A stretch of 64,000 nucleotides of DNA, from NCBI RefSeq assembly GCF_034190915.1, contig NW_026947500.1, positions 22,008,501 through 22,072,500 on the forward strand, written 5' to 3'. Shown one piece after another: positions 1 through 11,023 of the stretch. The DNA is from Cavia porcellus (taxonomy: Eukaryota > Chordata > Mammalia > Rodentia > Caviidae). A model generated the notes under the pieces. The model did no database searches, was not told the origin of the DNA, and saw only the letters and a program-made list of their open reading frames with translations. A program made the position numbers and the translations under genes. The first letter of the stretch is position 1, and every line of letters begins with the position of its first letter.

Positions 1-77
1 CTTCCTGTGTATTTTTTAAATTTTGTATTACTAGTACCCTTTTTCTGTTTTTTTCTTTTTCTCCTTTAAAAAAAAAA
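1..77 (+). repeat. 3' end of an L1/HAL1-type LINE
   Basis: The first bases repeat the same 3'-terminal sequence seen at about 21158-21230: a tgtattac-tagta-cctttttctg stretch, then a T-rich run, then poly(A). The rest of the element lies outside the window. Confidence 0.75.
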
Positions 78-864
78 ACCCTAAAAACAAAAACACATGA
101 AAATACCCATCTGGAAAATGAGCAAACGGACATCTCACTAAACAGATGAAATAGGTATATTGGAAATGTACATCATCATTAGCCATCACAAGGAGATCTT
201 ATTACACACCTGACAGAATGCTAATGCACAGTCCAAGAATAGTAGATGCTGACAAAACTGAGATGCATGACTCATATATTTTTGGTAAGAATGTGGTCAT
301 GGATACAGTTCTGTACCCAAGACAGGTGCCTCTGTTGCACCTCCTTAGTACTGCCCTTGACAATTAGGCTGACTTTTGGCCTTTCACAGAAGTAACAGGA
401 GCCAGAAGACAGTACATGCTATCTTCAAATGGAAGTGAGGGGCCGAGGAATCCTTTAAGAAGGAGATGTTGTAAAGTAAACAAAAAGTGGAAGAGTTATC
501 ACCAGCAGATGCCTACTAAAGGGAACACTCTAAGTGTTCTTCAGCCGGAAGTAAAATGACCAGAAATAATCCTCCATGCCCCAAAATACAGGACATCTAG
601 TCTCTAGACTTTTCTTGCACTAGTGGGTTTTGCCCCTGTGCACATCCGAATCACCAGTGGAACAAATAAACCAAAACCCTGCCCCATTCTTCAGTAGGTT
701 TGATGTATGTGGCCTGGAGTTCTAGTGACACTATGCCCAGCCTCAGGTAAGAGACACTGGAACCATGCTTTGGAATAATGTAGTAAGGTGGCAGAGTGGA
801 CTGCAGAATGAAGAGAAAGTAAAGTTGTGTCATGGATAAAACTGAACGTGCTCTGTCCCTTCTC
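78..864. other. Intronic sequence, no gene seen
   Basis: This flank separates the LINE tail and the retrovirus. I recognise no coding exon, RNA gene or clear repeat in it. Confidence 0.6.
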
Positions 865-870
865 CTTGAC

Positions 871-1211
871 TGATCCGGCCTGCGGACCAATCTATGGGTC
901 TCAACCTGGAGAGGGGATCGGGGATGGGGGCAGGACAAGAGAAAAGAGAGATGGAGACAGGATGAGATTCCAATCGAGTCTCGTTTATTTTTAAAATGGC
1001 TACAACTTATATAGGGTGGGGGGCGGGCCATAGGCAGGAAGAAGGCTTAATCTGATAGGTCATCATCATATCCGGATATATGATGTAAGCAGGAGGGGAT
1101 TGTGGGTAATGTAGGTGGACATGAGGATCATGGGAAATGTAGGCTGACACACAAAATGCCCTCAGGCAGGAGGGGCAGGGCAGCAGCAGCTATTCAAAGC
1201 CGCTCCCTACA
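871..1211 (-). repeat. 3' LTR of the endogenous retrovirus
   Basis: Second 341-bp LTR copy, which I read as identical to 4527-4867. The target duplication CTTGAC lies directly outside it at 865-870. A polypurine tract abuts its inner edge. Confidence 0.95.
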
Positions 1212-1222
1212 TCTCCTCCCTT
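1212..1222 (-). other. Polypurine tract
   Basis: AAGGGAGGAGA on the minus strand sits immediately upstream of the 3' LTR, where plus-strand synthesis is primed. Confidence 0.8.
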
Positions 1223-1424
1223 ATTATTATATATATTTTTTGGAACATGGCAGGCCCTGGGAGGACAGCGCCTGTCTTGGGTCAAGGACTCCTCATATGA
1301 ACCCAATCGAGCCTTACCTGTCATGGGCCTGCAGGACAGCTGTTGGTCCTGGACCTGTCTTAGGTGGCCAATTGGCATTACATATGTGTCCTAGTTGCCC
1401 ATCTCTGACTGCCTGTCCAGTGCC

Positions 1425-2384
1425 TCAGGGCGTCTGGGCCACAGCATCATGTGGGCCGTCAGTGGGTGAATTTTCCCGATAAGTTTGCTGTTCTGCCATT
1501 TCCAACCGATGGTAATATACCTGAATGGGCTTTGCCATAAATGTGTCAACCTTGTTATTAACATTATTAATGAGTGTCACGATCCTCTGAAAAATACAAG
1601 GTCCTACAGTAAGCAGCAACAGCAAGGCAGCTAGGGGTCCCAAGAGGGGGGCAATGTAAGGGAAGAGACCCCCCCACATGGAGGAGAAGGTGGTTGCTCC
1701 GATGCGCTCCTTTTCTCTCTCTTTGAGGCGCTCTCTCAGTAAACTCATGGACTCTTTGACTACTCCTGAGTGGTCAGCATAAAAACAACACTCTTCCTTG
1801 AGGGCTGCACATAAGCCACCCTCCTTCATAAATAGGAGGTCTAGTCCTCTTCTATTTTGCAGGACTACCTCAGATAAAGACGTCAGGGACGCCTGTAGAG
1901 CTGTCACAGATGCTTCTATTTCTTTTAAATCCTGATCTACTGCTGCCTGTAATTGAGCTAGATGCTTATCTCCCAACACTAGAGCTGTGGTCCCTGTCCC
2001 TATTCCCGTTGCTACTCCTAACCCTAGTAACACAGCTAAGGTGAATGTCACAGGTTCTCTCTTAGATATATAGCTGATCTGTGATGCCTGGAGGTAGTAG
2101 TCTCCTGGGTGGAAGGTTATGCGAGGAAGAACCTGTACAAGAACACAAAAATCTGCAGACTTGTTAAAAACAGCAGTTGCTATACAGGGTGATAGGCCAA
2201 AATTGCAGGCCCAAGACGTTCCTGGGGGTGGAATGAGGTAATTATTTGGCTTGAATTTGGAATGAAGCTGGGCACAGAGTTGTGCTGCCAGTGCTGGTGG
2301 ACAGCTGGAGTCCCCAAGACAAGTTCCTCTACCTGAGACGTCAGGGAGAGTCAGCTTGTGGTGATTGTCCCAATCACAGGCAGA
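1425..2384 (-). pseudogene. ERV envelope remnant: SU C-terminus and transmembrane subunit
   Basis: This continues the same frame as the upstream RT/SU segment after a single stop. It covers the SU C-terminus, a basic SKRE sequence at the likely SU/TM boundary, then TM (1425-2051, about 208 residues). TM has a hydrophobic fusion-peptide-like start, heptad-rich helices, an LQNRRGLDLLF immunosuppressive-domain-like stretch (residues 64-74), and CX6CC (C81, C88, C89). A membrane span lies at about 129-157, followed by a cytoplasmic tail containing YYHRLE. This layout is typical of gammaretroviral and type-D envelopes. SU is incomplete because its N-terminal part was lost in the deletion, so a functional envelope is not encoded. 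Confidence 0.85.
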
Positions 2385-2918
2385 TTAGCTAGAAGAACTG
2401 ATAAAGGTTAAATTGAGGGCCTTTCCTTCATAATATGGGGGAGGAGCAGCCAAGCATAACCAACATGATTGGGTGAGATCAGGTTGGGTATGATTTAAAG
2501 CCATGTATGCTCCTTTAATCAAACTGAACAGGTTAGAATGTGAATATTGAGGGGCAGGTTTATGATCTGCCTGGTGTAGCGGAGCTTGAGAAACCGTTAT
2601 GGCTGAGGGACTTACTGTAGTTATTTGAACAGTAGTAACAGGATCTGTAGTGGACTGATTGTATTTTGGATTTGGATGTAAGGGAATAGAAAAAAAGCAA
2701 TCTTTAAGATCAATGACAATTTTTAAAAATCCCAGAGGAATGGCACTGGGTGAAGGGAGTCCTGGCTGCAGATGTCCCATTAAGACCATGGTCTTATTTA
2801 TTGCCCTAAGGTCTTGTAGCAGCCTCCATTTCCCTGACTTTTTTCGAATAACAAAGATGGGTGTGTTCCAAGGGGAATCACTGGGGACAATGTGGCCCAC
2901 ATCTAACTGGTCCTGCAC
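2385..2918 (-). pseudogene. ERV reverse transcriptase start joined in frame to Env SU
   Basis: The first ~80 residues are the N-terminal fingers of a retroviral reverse transcriptase: [29 protein letters not shown] and [14 protein letters not shown], the last carrying the first catalytic aspartate region. The YXDD palm motif is missing. After about position 2670 the sequence becomes an envelope surface subunit, with SCWLC, resembling the SU CXXC motif of gamma-type envelopes. A deletion of several kilobases (most of pol and the start of env) therefore joins the two in frame. The frame ends at a stop at 2385-2387. The RT frame appears open upstream of 2918, since the listed start is a GTG. Confidence 0.8.
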
Positions 2919-3109
2919 CAGCTGCTGTGCAGCTGCGAGCTTTTTAGAGGTAAGGGGCCACTGATCAACCCAAACAGGTTTGTCTGATAACCAAGTAATC
3001 TCTTTTGCATGGGCCGCAGGAAGGTCAATGACCCCTATTGAAAATGGCCTAGGCCTGCTTTAGAGGGGTTTGGAGTTGGGGAAATAGGCACTTTAATGCC
3101 TGAACCTCG

Positions 3110-3703
3110 TTAGCCTAAACCTTGATTAGGAAGGAAGCCCTGAGTGAGCATTTGTTTGGTAACTACAGCATTGGGACTGCCCATCATCATTCCCATCTGA
3201 GTTAGCAAATCTCTGCCCCACAAGTTAAGGGGTAGCCCTTCTACAATATAGGGCTGTATGTGCCCCTGATTGTTCTCACTATCTTTCCAGGTAAGTAGAC
3301 TGGCACTACGTTGTGGATTTTTAGATTGTCCAATCCCTTGTAAATGCGTCATAGTGGTTTCTAAGGGCCATGTGGGAGGCCAGTCCTCCTTTCTAATGAC
3401 TGTTACATCAGCACCTGTATCTATGAGCCCTGAGAAACTTTTCCCATTAAGCAATAAAGACATAAGGGGTTTATCTTTGGAAATGAATTGAGCCCAGTAT
3501 ATATCTGAGGATCCAAGGGAGGAATTTCCCCTGTAGGAAGCCACAGCTGCATTAGAAGTTTGAACTAAAGGCAGCAGCACCAACTGAGCAATATGTTGTC
3601 CTTGGCTAATGGAAACTAGGCCAGAGATAGAGGATACCATGGCAATAATTTCGCCAGTATAGTCGTTATCTATGACTCCTGGAACAACTTGTAACCCTTT
3701 CAA
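3110..3703 (-). pseudogene. ERV dUTPase-protease (pro) region
   Basis: This frame encodes the C-terminal part of a retroviral dUTPase (PGVIDNDYTGEI and a glutamine-rich QGQHIAQLV stretch), followed by an aspartic protease. The protease active-site motif DTGA begins at about residue 95 and is preceded by a hydrophobic SGLI. The end, GFLPNQGLG, resembles a glycine-rich G-patch tail. The frame looks open upstream of the first ATG to about 3780, where GIYGPLPKG continues the dUTPase N-terminus. dUTPase in the pro frame is a betaretrovirus trait. This is the best preserved enzymatic segment of the provirus, but it would need Gag-Pro frameshifting from a gag that lacks its 3' half. Confidence 0.85.
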
Positions 3704-4358
3704 TATTGTGCTGCCGCGTCCAAGAATTAACCCACAAGTGCCCTTGGGAAGAGGGCCATAAATCCCGCTGGGAATGGTATTGGGCAGCCTCTTCTGCTAA
3801 TTGTGACCAATCAACTTCCTGGCCACTGGAAAGGTCAGGGTAAATAGGGCGGTATGGAGGAGGGGCCGTGGCGGCGCCATTTTGAGGACCCTCGTGGTCT
3901 CCAGACAAAGGGAGTGTCGGCACATCGCCATCTTGAATAGGCTCCGGGATCTCAAGGACAACAGAGCTGGGAGGGCTGGGTGCCTTAGATAAGACTGGTG
4001 GTGGCGGAGTACAATTGCGGGAGGCAGCTAACGCAGCCTCACCCTGGGCAAGCATCTCCGCGAGCTGGGGATCTGCGTGACGTTGTGCCAGCAGCTCAGA
4101 GATTAAAGTCCAATATTAAAAAGCAGTTACAGGAAACTTTTTTGGACCAAAAACTTTATAATAGTCCTTAAGAGCATCTCCTACTCTATTCCACCTGTTT
4201 AAATTAATCGTACCCTCTAGGGGGAACCATGGACACACTGAATGTATAAACTGAAAGTACTTTATTAGTTCCTTTGTCTTAACCTTAATCCCTCTAATCT
4301 TGAGAGCCTCCCTGAGGCCAGTCACGAACAATTCGTGCTCACTGAGTGCTTGTCCCAT
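3666..4358 (-). pseudogene. ERV gag remnant (matrix and proline-rich region)
   Basis: The frame starts MGQAL, a myristoylation-type Gag start, and continues as a matrix-like domain of about 80 residues ending at an in-frame TAA (4116-4118). The same frame stays open from 4115 to 3666. That second part is proline-rich and includes APPPYRPIYPDL, resembling a PPPY late-budding motif. Capsid and nucleocapsid, with its zinc knuckles, are absent. Near 3790-3770 the sequence passes into the dUTPase coding region in another frame, so the gag tail reads out of frame there. The ORF finder's earlier ATG at 4373 adds five residues, but MGQ is the better start. The gene cannot make a complete Gag. Confidence 0.8.
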
Positions 4359-4506
4359 GTTAATGCCGTTCACCTACCGTGATTCAGGCGAGAGGTAAGG
4401 TGGCCGTCTGCACAGATCACAGGAACGATGTCCTTGAATCAGTCACGCTGGCCAGCGCTTTACTCCTGTGAACGGTCCCACGTCGTTATCCCTCGTGCCA
4501 GGTGAG

Positions 4507-4524
4507 GTCCCATCTGGGTCGCCA
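4507..4524 (-). other. Retroviral primer-binding site
   Basis: The minus strand reads TGGCGACCCAGATGGGAC, two bases inside the 5' LTR edge. It would pair with a tRNA 3' end of the form ...GGGTCGCCA. I could not assign the tRNA; it is not the usual lysine-tRNA site of type-D viruses. Confidence 0.75.
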
Positions 4525-4526
4525 CT

Positions 4527-4867
4527 TGATCCGGCCTGCGGACCAATCTATGGGTCTCAACCTGGAGAGGGGATCGGGGATGGGGGCAGGACAAGAGAAA
4601 AGAGAGATGGAGACAGGATGAGATTCCAATCGAGTCTCGTTTATTTTTAAAATGGCTACAACTTATATAGGGTGGGGGGCGGGCCATAGGCAGGAAGAAG
4701 GCTTAATCTGATAGGTCATCATCATATCCGGATATATGATGTAAGCAGGAGGGGATTGTGGGTAATGTAGGTGGACATGAGGATCATGGGAAATGTAGGC
4801 TGACACACAAAATGCCCTCAGGCAGGAGGGGCAGGGCAGCAGCAGCTATTCAAAGCCGCTCCCTACA
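4527..4867 (-). repeat. 5' LTR of the endogenous retrovirus
   Basis: 341-bp LTR. Read on the minus strand it starts TGTAGGGAGCGG and ends GGCCGGATCA, so it has the usual TG...CA termini. It holds a TATA-type box and an AATAAA signal. It matches 871-1211 base for base at a constant offset of 3,656. Confidence 0.95.
4640..4669 (-). promoter_or_regulatory. LTR TATA-type box and closely spaced poly(A) signal
   Basis: On the minus strand TATATAA occupies 4669-4663 and AATAAA occupies 4645-4640. Only 17 bases separate them, so the signal probably lies at or just upstream of the cap site, implying a very short R region. The same pair is at 1013-1007 and 989-984 in the other LTR. Confidence 0.6.
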
Positions 4868-4949
4868 CTTGACCTCCATCTGCACACCTGCCTGGCTTCC
4901 TAGTGGTGGTTTTCATCTAGTCACTGGTTGAAAATGCTCTACAACTCCA

Positions 4950-5700
4950 GTGCAAAGCACTTTTGCTTGAGTCGGAATTCTCTTCTGTCTGTTCTCACTT
5001 GTGTCCCATGTCTTCCTTTTACCCTTTCTTTTTCATTTCCATTTGCTCCATTGTCTTTTTATAAATCTTAACTATCTTTTGTGTACATATACCTGTTTTT
5101 TCTTTCATTTTGTCACACTAATGAATACGATGTTTACACATGTGTCTTCTTTGTTTCACTACTGAGTATGTTCTCAAGGTGCATCCATTTACCTATAAAA
5201 GTGTCCAGTTTATCATTCTTTGTGGCTGAGTAGTACTCCATTGTATAACAGTACCACATCTTTTTTAATCCATTCCTCAATCGATTGGCATTTAGGTTGT
5301 TTCCAAGATCTGGCTGTTATAAACTGTTCTGCTATAAACATGGGTGCACATATATCAGTGTATTTAATTCTCTTGGGAAGATACCAAGAAGGAGGAGGAT
5401 AGCAGTGTCAAATGGGACCTCCAATCCTAGTTTTTTGAGGAATCTCCACACTGATTTCCACAGTGGTTGCACCAGTCTGCATTCGCACCACCAGTGGGAA
5501 AGGGTTCCTTTTTCCTCACTGTTCCTCCGGTATTTGTTATTCATTGATTTCTTGATACTAGCCATTCTTTCCAGGGTGAGATGTTTAATTTGCATCTCTT
5601 GAATGACCTATGATGCGGAACATGTTTTGATATATTTATTTGATGTTGGTATTTATTCATCTGAGAAGTGTTTGCCCCCATTGTGTTTTTTTTATTTTGA
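4950..5700 (-). repeat. L1 3' end, ORF2 C-terminus remnant
   Basis: The minus strand at 5332-5595 encodes the conserved L1 ORF2 tail (RLVQPLWKSVWRFLKKLGLE, LLGIFPRE). The lower-numbered flank is L1 3' UTR-like. The copy is 5'-truncated and its frames are broken. Confidence 0.85.
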
Positions 5701-5879
5701 CTATAATTGCTAGTTATTGTTATCTGAGCATCCACTAGCTGATCTTCCCCTTCCGGTCTGTTTAGTACAATGTTGCCAACCCAGTCTTTATGAAGCATAG
5801 CTCATACCACTGCTGAAATCAGAAACGTTGTACTTTCTGCCCATTGCCCACACTGTAAAGCTGAAACAGTTTGAAAATA

Positions 5880-6990
5880 CACATCAAGAGACCAAGATGG
5901 TAGAAAGTAAGCAGCAGAGAAAACAACCTCCCTGAGAGTTGCCATCCAGACACTGAAATATAGCATTGTGAGGAAGGCAAGGGAGAAAGTGGGTCCATTG
6001 GACCCAGGAAGAATCTGAAGTATGAATTGAAGCCCATGGAGGGAGTGAAGAGAGCAACTCCAACCAAGAAGGAGGTAGCAGGCAGTGCCTTCTCCCTAAG
6101 ATGGGACTCACTGTATGAGAAGAGTGGTTCAAACGTGCAGACCCAGGGTAACAGTGACAGCCTCTGCAGGGAGAGGTGGTAGTGGAGGAGCAGCAGACGT
6201 GAGAGGGTGCACTGGATGGTGTTGTTGGTCCTGGTATTCCATGACTGAGATTGACTAAGAGTTACAGAAAATACTGTAGCACAATGCCCAGAAAACCAGG
6301 GACCAGGCCAAACAAGCAACTCCTCATCTCCAACAAATGAAGAGGTTAGCTCTTCCAACAGACTCAAACCCTCAAAACCAGCTATACCTGGAAGATATCT
6401 CAGAGAAGTAATCATCACTTAGGGATCCTAAATACTAGCAATAAAGCAACCTGCCATAGGCAATTTAAACTAAAATAAGAAAGAATACATGAGAAGACAC
6501 TTAAACAAAATGCAATCCCAGACATCAAGTTCACCAAAGGCCAATTCAGGAGGCAATGACGTAGGACAACCTGAAAGCCTCCCACCAGGCCTCCCTGAAG
6601 TGGTAACAACAAAGCAATTGAATGAGGCCCTAAAAAAAATGAAATCAGGAATAATCTCAGATAAAGACCTTGCTTAGTGATGTTAGAGCAGATACAGACA
6701 AAAAAATAGACGAGTTTAAGAAAATTACAGAAGCCTAGTATACAAAAGAAATGGAATCCATAAAGCAGATTCAAAAAGATACTTAGGGGAATAAAAATTC
6801 CATTGAAAGTATTTGAAGGCCAGGGTCTCAGATATTGAAGACAGGCTTTCAGTTAGTGATCAAGAAAAGAATTCTCAAAAATAGCAAGTGATTGTGAGAA
6901 ATCAATTCAGCAGCTGCTAGATGAGACAAGAATAATTTAAGCTTGATTAGAGTCAATGAAAAAGCAAGAAATACAAATGATATGAAAATA
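5880..6990 (+). repeat. Decayed L1 5' UTR and ORF1 N-terminus
   Basis: This plus-strand sequence resembles an old L1 5' region. The stretch near 6490-6677 looks like an ORF1 start: a serine/asparagine-rich head, then KQLNEALKKMK. Stop-riddled lysine/glutamate-rich coiled-coil-like sequence follows up to about 6990. No intact frame remains. Confidence 0.6.
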
Positions 6991-6997
6991 TGCATCA

Positions 6998-7180
6998 AAG
7001 CCATATATAGTGACATACCCCTGTAATCATGGTACTTGAAGAGGCTGATGCAGGAGGATTTCAATTTTGAGCTCTGCATGGACAAGTTAGTGACTTAGTG
7101 AGAGCGTCTCTCAAAACAACATAAAAGAATAAAAAGAGCCAAGGATGTAGTTCAATGTGAATGTCTTGCATTTATTCCAC
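6998..7180 (+). repeat. Degenerate B1/ID-type SINE
   Basis: It contains cctgtaatcatggtacttg-aggctgatgcaggaggattt, then a diverged ID-like part (gtagttcaatgtgaatgtc). Both are old and diverged. Confidence 0.6.
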
Positions 7181-7980
7181 AGTAACTAAAAAATAAGAAA
7201 AGGAGAGAAGCTAGAAGGAAGGAAAAATCAAATTACCTTCCTATTGAATACCTTTGGGTTCATCCACTGTACTTAAAATTGCATTCATGGTTCCTGTTAA
7301 CCACAGGGTCCAAGAGGCTACATGATGGAAGCCCATTTTATATCTACCCTCATCTGTTGCTATTTTTTCTTCTGCACCCAGCCACACTGGCTTTCGAGGG
7401 GTTTCTTTCTTGCTGTTGGGATAAACAGCTGAGTCCTTGTTCTGGAAAGCTATTGCTTCTATGAGCTCTTTGTGTGTGGTTCCTTGTCTCTTGGGTCTTA
7501 GTTGCATGCTGTCTTCAGAGTTGCCTTCTTTTATATGTCTGAACTAAACCCATGATTTCCTTCCTGTTTTTTTTCTAGTCGCAGCATCCGGTTTATTGCC
7601 TTTATGACACTGCCTTTAATCTTCTTTATCTCTTCGTTCATTGCCTCTTCCTCTGCCCTTCACTGAAGGTAGCAAGCTCAGTTACCTTGTTGACTTAAGT
7701 TTCCAAAGATAGATGCATAATAGGTGCTTGATAAATATCTTCTGATGTTTTAATGTAAACATATTATAGCATAGTATTTATAATAAAGCAACTTCCTAAG
7801 AAGAGAATCCTGTTTTTCTATTGATTTTAAGAGTATAGTAATTTCTAGTTATTTAATGAAATTCTGCCTGTTCCTTTATTATGGTGGGAAATGAAGCTGT
7901 TTAGGAAAAGACTGACATCTGTTACTGCAGGATATCTTGAAATTTTCATGACTTTTTCTCTGGTGCTCCTATAGTCAATA
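7181..7980. other. Unassigned intronic stretch with an 88-codon minus-strand ORF
   Basis: The minus strand at 7507-7241 is open (begins MQLRPKRQGTTHKELIEAIA), and less open sequence runs upstream to about 7640. I do not recognise it. It could be a fragment of a retrocopied transcript or chance. I see no splice sites or promoter that support a gene. Confidence 0.3.
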
Positions 7981-7984
7981 GTAA

Positions 7985-9347
7985 TTTTTTAAAATCCTTC
8001 AGTGGAACCAGGAGAGACCCAGAATAGCAAATGCAATTTTGAGCAACAAGAGCAAAGCTGGAGGCATAGCAATAATTGGCTGCAAGCTGTATTATAAAGC
8101 AATAATAATAAAAATGGCATGTTACTGGAACAAAAACAGATACATGAATCAGTAAAGCAGAATTGAGAATGCAAAACTTCCCCCAGACACATCCAGCTAT
8201 TTGATTTTTGACAAAGAATTCAAAAGCATATATTGGAAGAAAGCCTATTTAATAGTTGGTGCTGGGAAAACTGAAGACTGAGACTAAAATAAAAATCTAG
8301 ACATTAAAACAGAGGCAATCCTACTGGAGGATAAAACACTTGAAGATATAGGTATAGAAAAGAATTTTCTAAGAACCTCAACTGTATGAGAAGTAACAGC
8401 AAGAGTCAACAAGTGGGATTATATCAGACTAACAAGCTTCTCTGCAGCTAAAGAATTAATCATTAAGATGAAGTCATAACCCACAGGATAGGAAAAAATT
8501 TGCCAGCTATTCCACAGAGAACTAATATCTAGAAAACACAAGGAACTAAAAAAAAAAAAACCACCTAAAATTAAGGAGATCAGTCAAAAAATGAGCAACA
8601 AAATTGAACAGACATTTCACAGGAAGAAATACAAATGGATGGCAAATATATGAAAAAATGCCCAGTGTCTCTGGCCATTAGAGAAATGTGAATTAAAACA
8701 ATGCTAAGATTCCATTTTACTCCAGAAAAGATGGCAATCATTAAGAAATGAAAGCCGAGCAATATGGCCCATATCTGTAATCCCAGCATTTGGGAGGCAA
8801 GGCAGGAGGATCATTGCAAGTTCAAGACCATCCTGAGCTACAAAGAGACCTGAAGTCCAGCCTGAACTACATAGCGAGACCCTGTTTCAGAAAGACCACC
8901 AAAAAAAAAAAAAAAAAAAAAAAAAAAAAGCAATAACAATCATTGGCGAGGATGTTGTGGAAAAGAAGCTCTTTATTGCTGCTGGGAATGTAAGCTAGTA
9001 TAACCATCATGGAAATCAGTATGGAGATTTTTCAAAGAACCAAAATTGGAAATTCCATGTAAACCACTCCCCCAGAAACCTTTCCCAGCGAACTTAAGAC
9101 ATCATACTGCAGTGATACATGCATGCCAGTGTTCACAGCAGTACAACTCATGGTAGCTACATCCTGGAAACGACCTGTATACCCATCAGTTGATGATTGG
9201 ATAAAGAAAATGTGGTATCTGTATTTAATGGTATACTACTCTGCTATATAGAGTAAGAGATTTATAGGAAAATGGGTATACCTGGAAAATATAATGTTGA
9301 GTGAAATAAGCCAAACATGCAAGCTTAAATGTCAAATGGTATCTCTC
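7985..9347 (+). repeat. Older plus-strand L1, ORF2 C-terminal part and 3' UTR (5' portion)
   Basis: Decayed ORF2 sequence with the usual order of late ORF2 blocks, for example gaagtcataacccacaggatagg and accaaaattggaaattccatgt. A B1-type SINE interrupts it at 8753. It is split by the younger minus-strand L1 at 9348 and resumes at 16597. Confidence 0.85.
8753..8929 (+). repeat. B1-type SINE
   Basis: B1 body (ctgtaatcccagcatttgggaggc, cctgaactacatagcgagaccctg) with an internal duplicated segment and a 29-bp poly(A) tail, inserted in L1 ORF2. Confidence 0.9.
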
Positions 9348-10374
9348 TTTTTTTTTTTTTATCTTTCCAGTTCTTTTTTTAAAATTTTATTTAAAGAAAA
9401 AAAAAGTAAAAGGGTACAAGTAATACAGAATTTAAAAAAAAACAGTAAGAAATCACTGGTTTAATAGATTACATATTGTCATCTTAGAAATAGTTGTTCA
9501 AATTACAAAATTAAAGCATACAAAATGGACATTCAAACATTGAGACTGCAAATAGTTGTGTTCAATGATCAAACAAAAATGTAGTAATATGGTCATCTAT
9601 CTTACACACCTAAACACACTTGCAGTTGTATCCTTTAGAATACTTTCTTTTCCTTTCTTTTTTATAATAGCATTTACACATTTTGGGTTTTATTACTCCC
9701 ACAGTTCTTATTACTTTTTTTTTGGAAGAGAATAAAACCAAATGTGACAAAACAAAGCAGTAAGTCAATGGATGGACATAGTACATGATATAAAAACAGA
9801 ATACAAGGTAATCATCAATGGTTACTGTAATGCCTCTTGCTTCCTTAAAAAGAATTGCCTATATCATCAGGTATAATAAAATTGAACAAAACAGTACAGA
9901 ACAAAACCAGTAAAACCTAAACATTGGAAACATTACTGGACTTCAAAAGAAGATAATAGTCAAACCAGAATGGGCATCATAGTGAATCTTATTGCCTTCA
10001 AAGTAGTTGCCTATACCCTCAAACTTGATACTGTCAAACAGAACAGAACAGAGTAAAATCAGTCAAAACAAGATGGTGAGAGCAATACAGGGCTTTAAAT
10101 CAAGTTAATAGGAAATCAAAAAAGTTACTATGATATATCCTGCTAACTTTTCCCTTAATTAAAAAAATAATAAATTTTTAAAAGGGGGAGATTGAGATAA
10201 AAGAGATCATAACAACATAACAATATAGGTCAGAACAGAACAATTTAAGCAACATAGTGTTTCACCACAAGATAACCCGACTTAATAGTAGTTACCATAG
10301 TGTCCCTTTCCTTGAAATATTTGAGTATAACTTTGTATACTATAGCATCAAACATATCGAGACACTGTGAAACT

Positions 10375-10490
10375 GGGGCTGGGGGTTTAGCTCAGCGGCA
10401 TAAGCACCTGCCTTGCAAGCAGGCGGTCGTGAGTTCGATCCCTGGTACCGATAAAAATGAAAATGAAAAAGACAAAAAAAAAAAAAAAAA
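10375..10490 (+). repeat. ID-like tRNA-derived SINE
   Basis: Body ggggctgggggtttagctca with A-box-like tagctcagcggc and B-box-like gagttcgatccc, tail gataaaaatgaaaatg-aaaaagac then poly(A). The duplication agacactgtgaaac / agacagtgtgaaac flanks it. Confidence 0.9.
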
Positions 10491-10736
10491 AGACAGTGTG
10501 AAACCATTCAAGAGGGTGAAAGTATTACAGGGTATTTAGAACCAGCTAACAGAAAACGAACAATGGTTTCTATATTATCTCTTGCCTATAAAAATTTTGT
10601 TTATACTCTCACATATAATAAAATCCAATAAGATACAACATGATAAAAGCAATGGAGACAGAAGAACAACAGTTTGATGAGGCTTCAATACAAGATGATA
10701 TTAAATCAGCACTAGCTATTATGATGTCTTGTTTTC

Positions 10737-10843
10737 CTTTTTTTTTTTTTTTTTTTTTTTTTTTGTCAGTACCAGGGATCAAACTCACAACCGCCTGCTT
10801 GCAAGGCAGGTGCTTATGCCACTGAGCTAAATCCCCAGCCCCA
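10737..10843 (-). repeat. ID-like SINE
   Basis: Reverse copy starting with a long T-run and ending ctaaatccccagcccc. The near-duplicate target gatgtcttgttttc lies on both sides. Confidence 0.9.
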
Positions 10844-11023
10844 CGATGTCTTGTTTTCTTCAAAATAGCTGTTCATATCATCACAGACTATAATAGCCCA
10901 GAATAAAACCATTCCAATTAATGAGTGAAAACTTTATAAGGCTTTAAACCCATATAATGGGGAATCATGATTACTACATAATTTTACATAATTTTATGTA
11001 TTTGTATCATTTCTTCATTTAAA

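Larger units (their letters stand above)
871..4867 (-). mobile_element. Internally deleted endogenous retrovirus, betaretrovirus-like with gamma-type Env
   Basis: A complete 3,997-bp proviral structure lies on the minus strand. It has two 341-bp LTRs that I read as identical, and a 6-bp target duplication CTTGAC at 865-870 and 4868-4873. A primer-binding site lies inside the 5' LTR and a polypurine tract precedes the 3' LTR. Internal order is gag matrix and proline-rich part, dUTPase-protease, the start of reverse transcriptase, then Env SU and TM. Capsid/nucleocapsid, most of polymerase and integrase are missing. The dUTPase-protease unit and 6-bp duplication fit class II (betaretrovirus-like) elements. 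The TM has the CX6CC motif of gammaretroviral and type-D Env proteins. In-frame stops break gag and env, so this copy is defective. Identical LTRs imply a recent insertion (inference). Confidence 0.95.

Noticed and set aside
651..1031. 126-codon minus ORF largely inside the LTR
   Set aside because: It is repeated in part at 4460-4687 because the LTR is duplicated; it is LTR sequence read through, not a gene.
10375..10450. tRNA-like sequence with A and B boxes
   Set aside because: It is the tRNA-derived head of a SINE with poly(A) and target duplication, not a functional tRNA gene.
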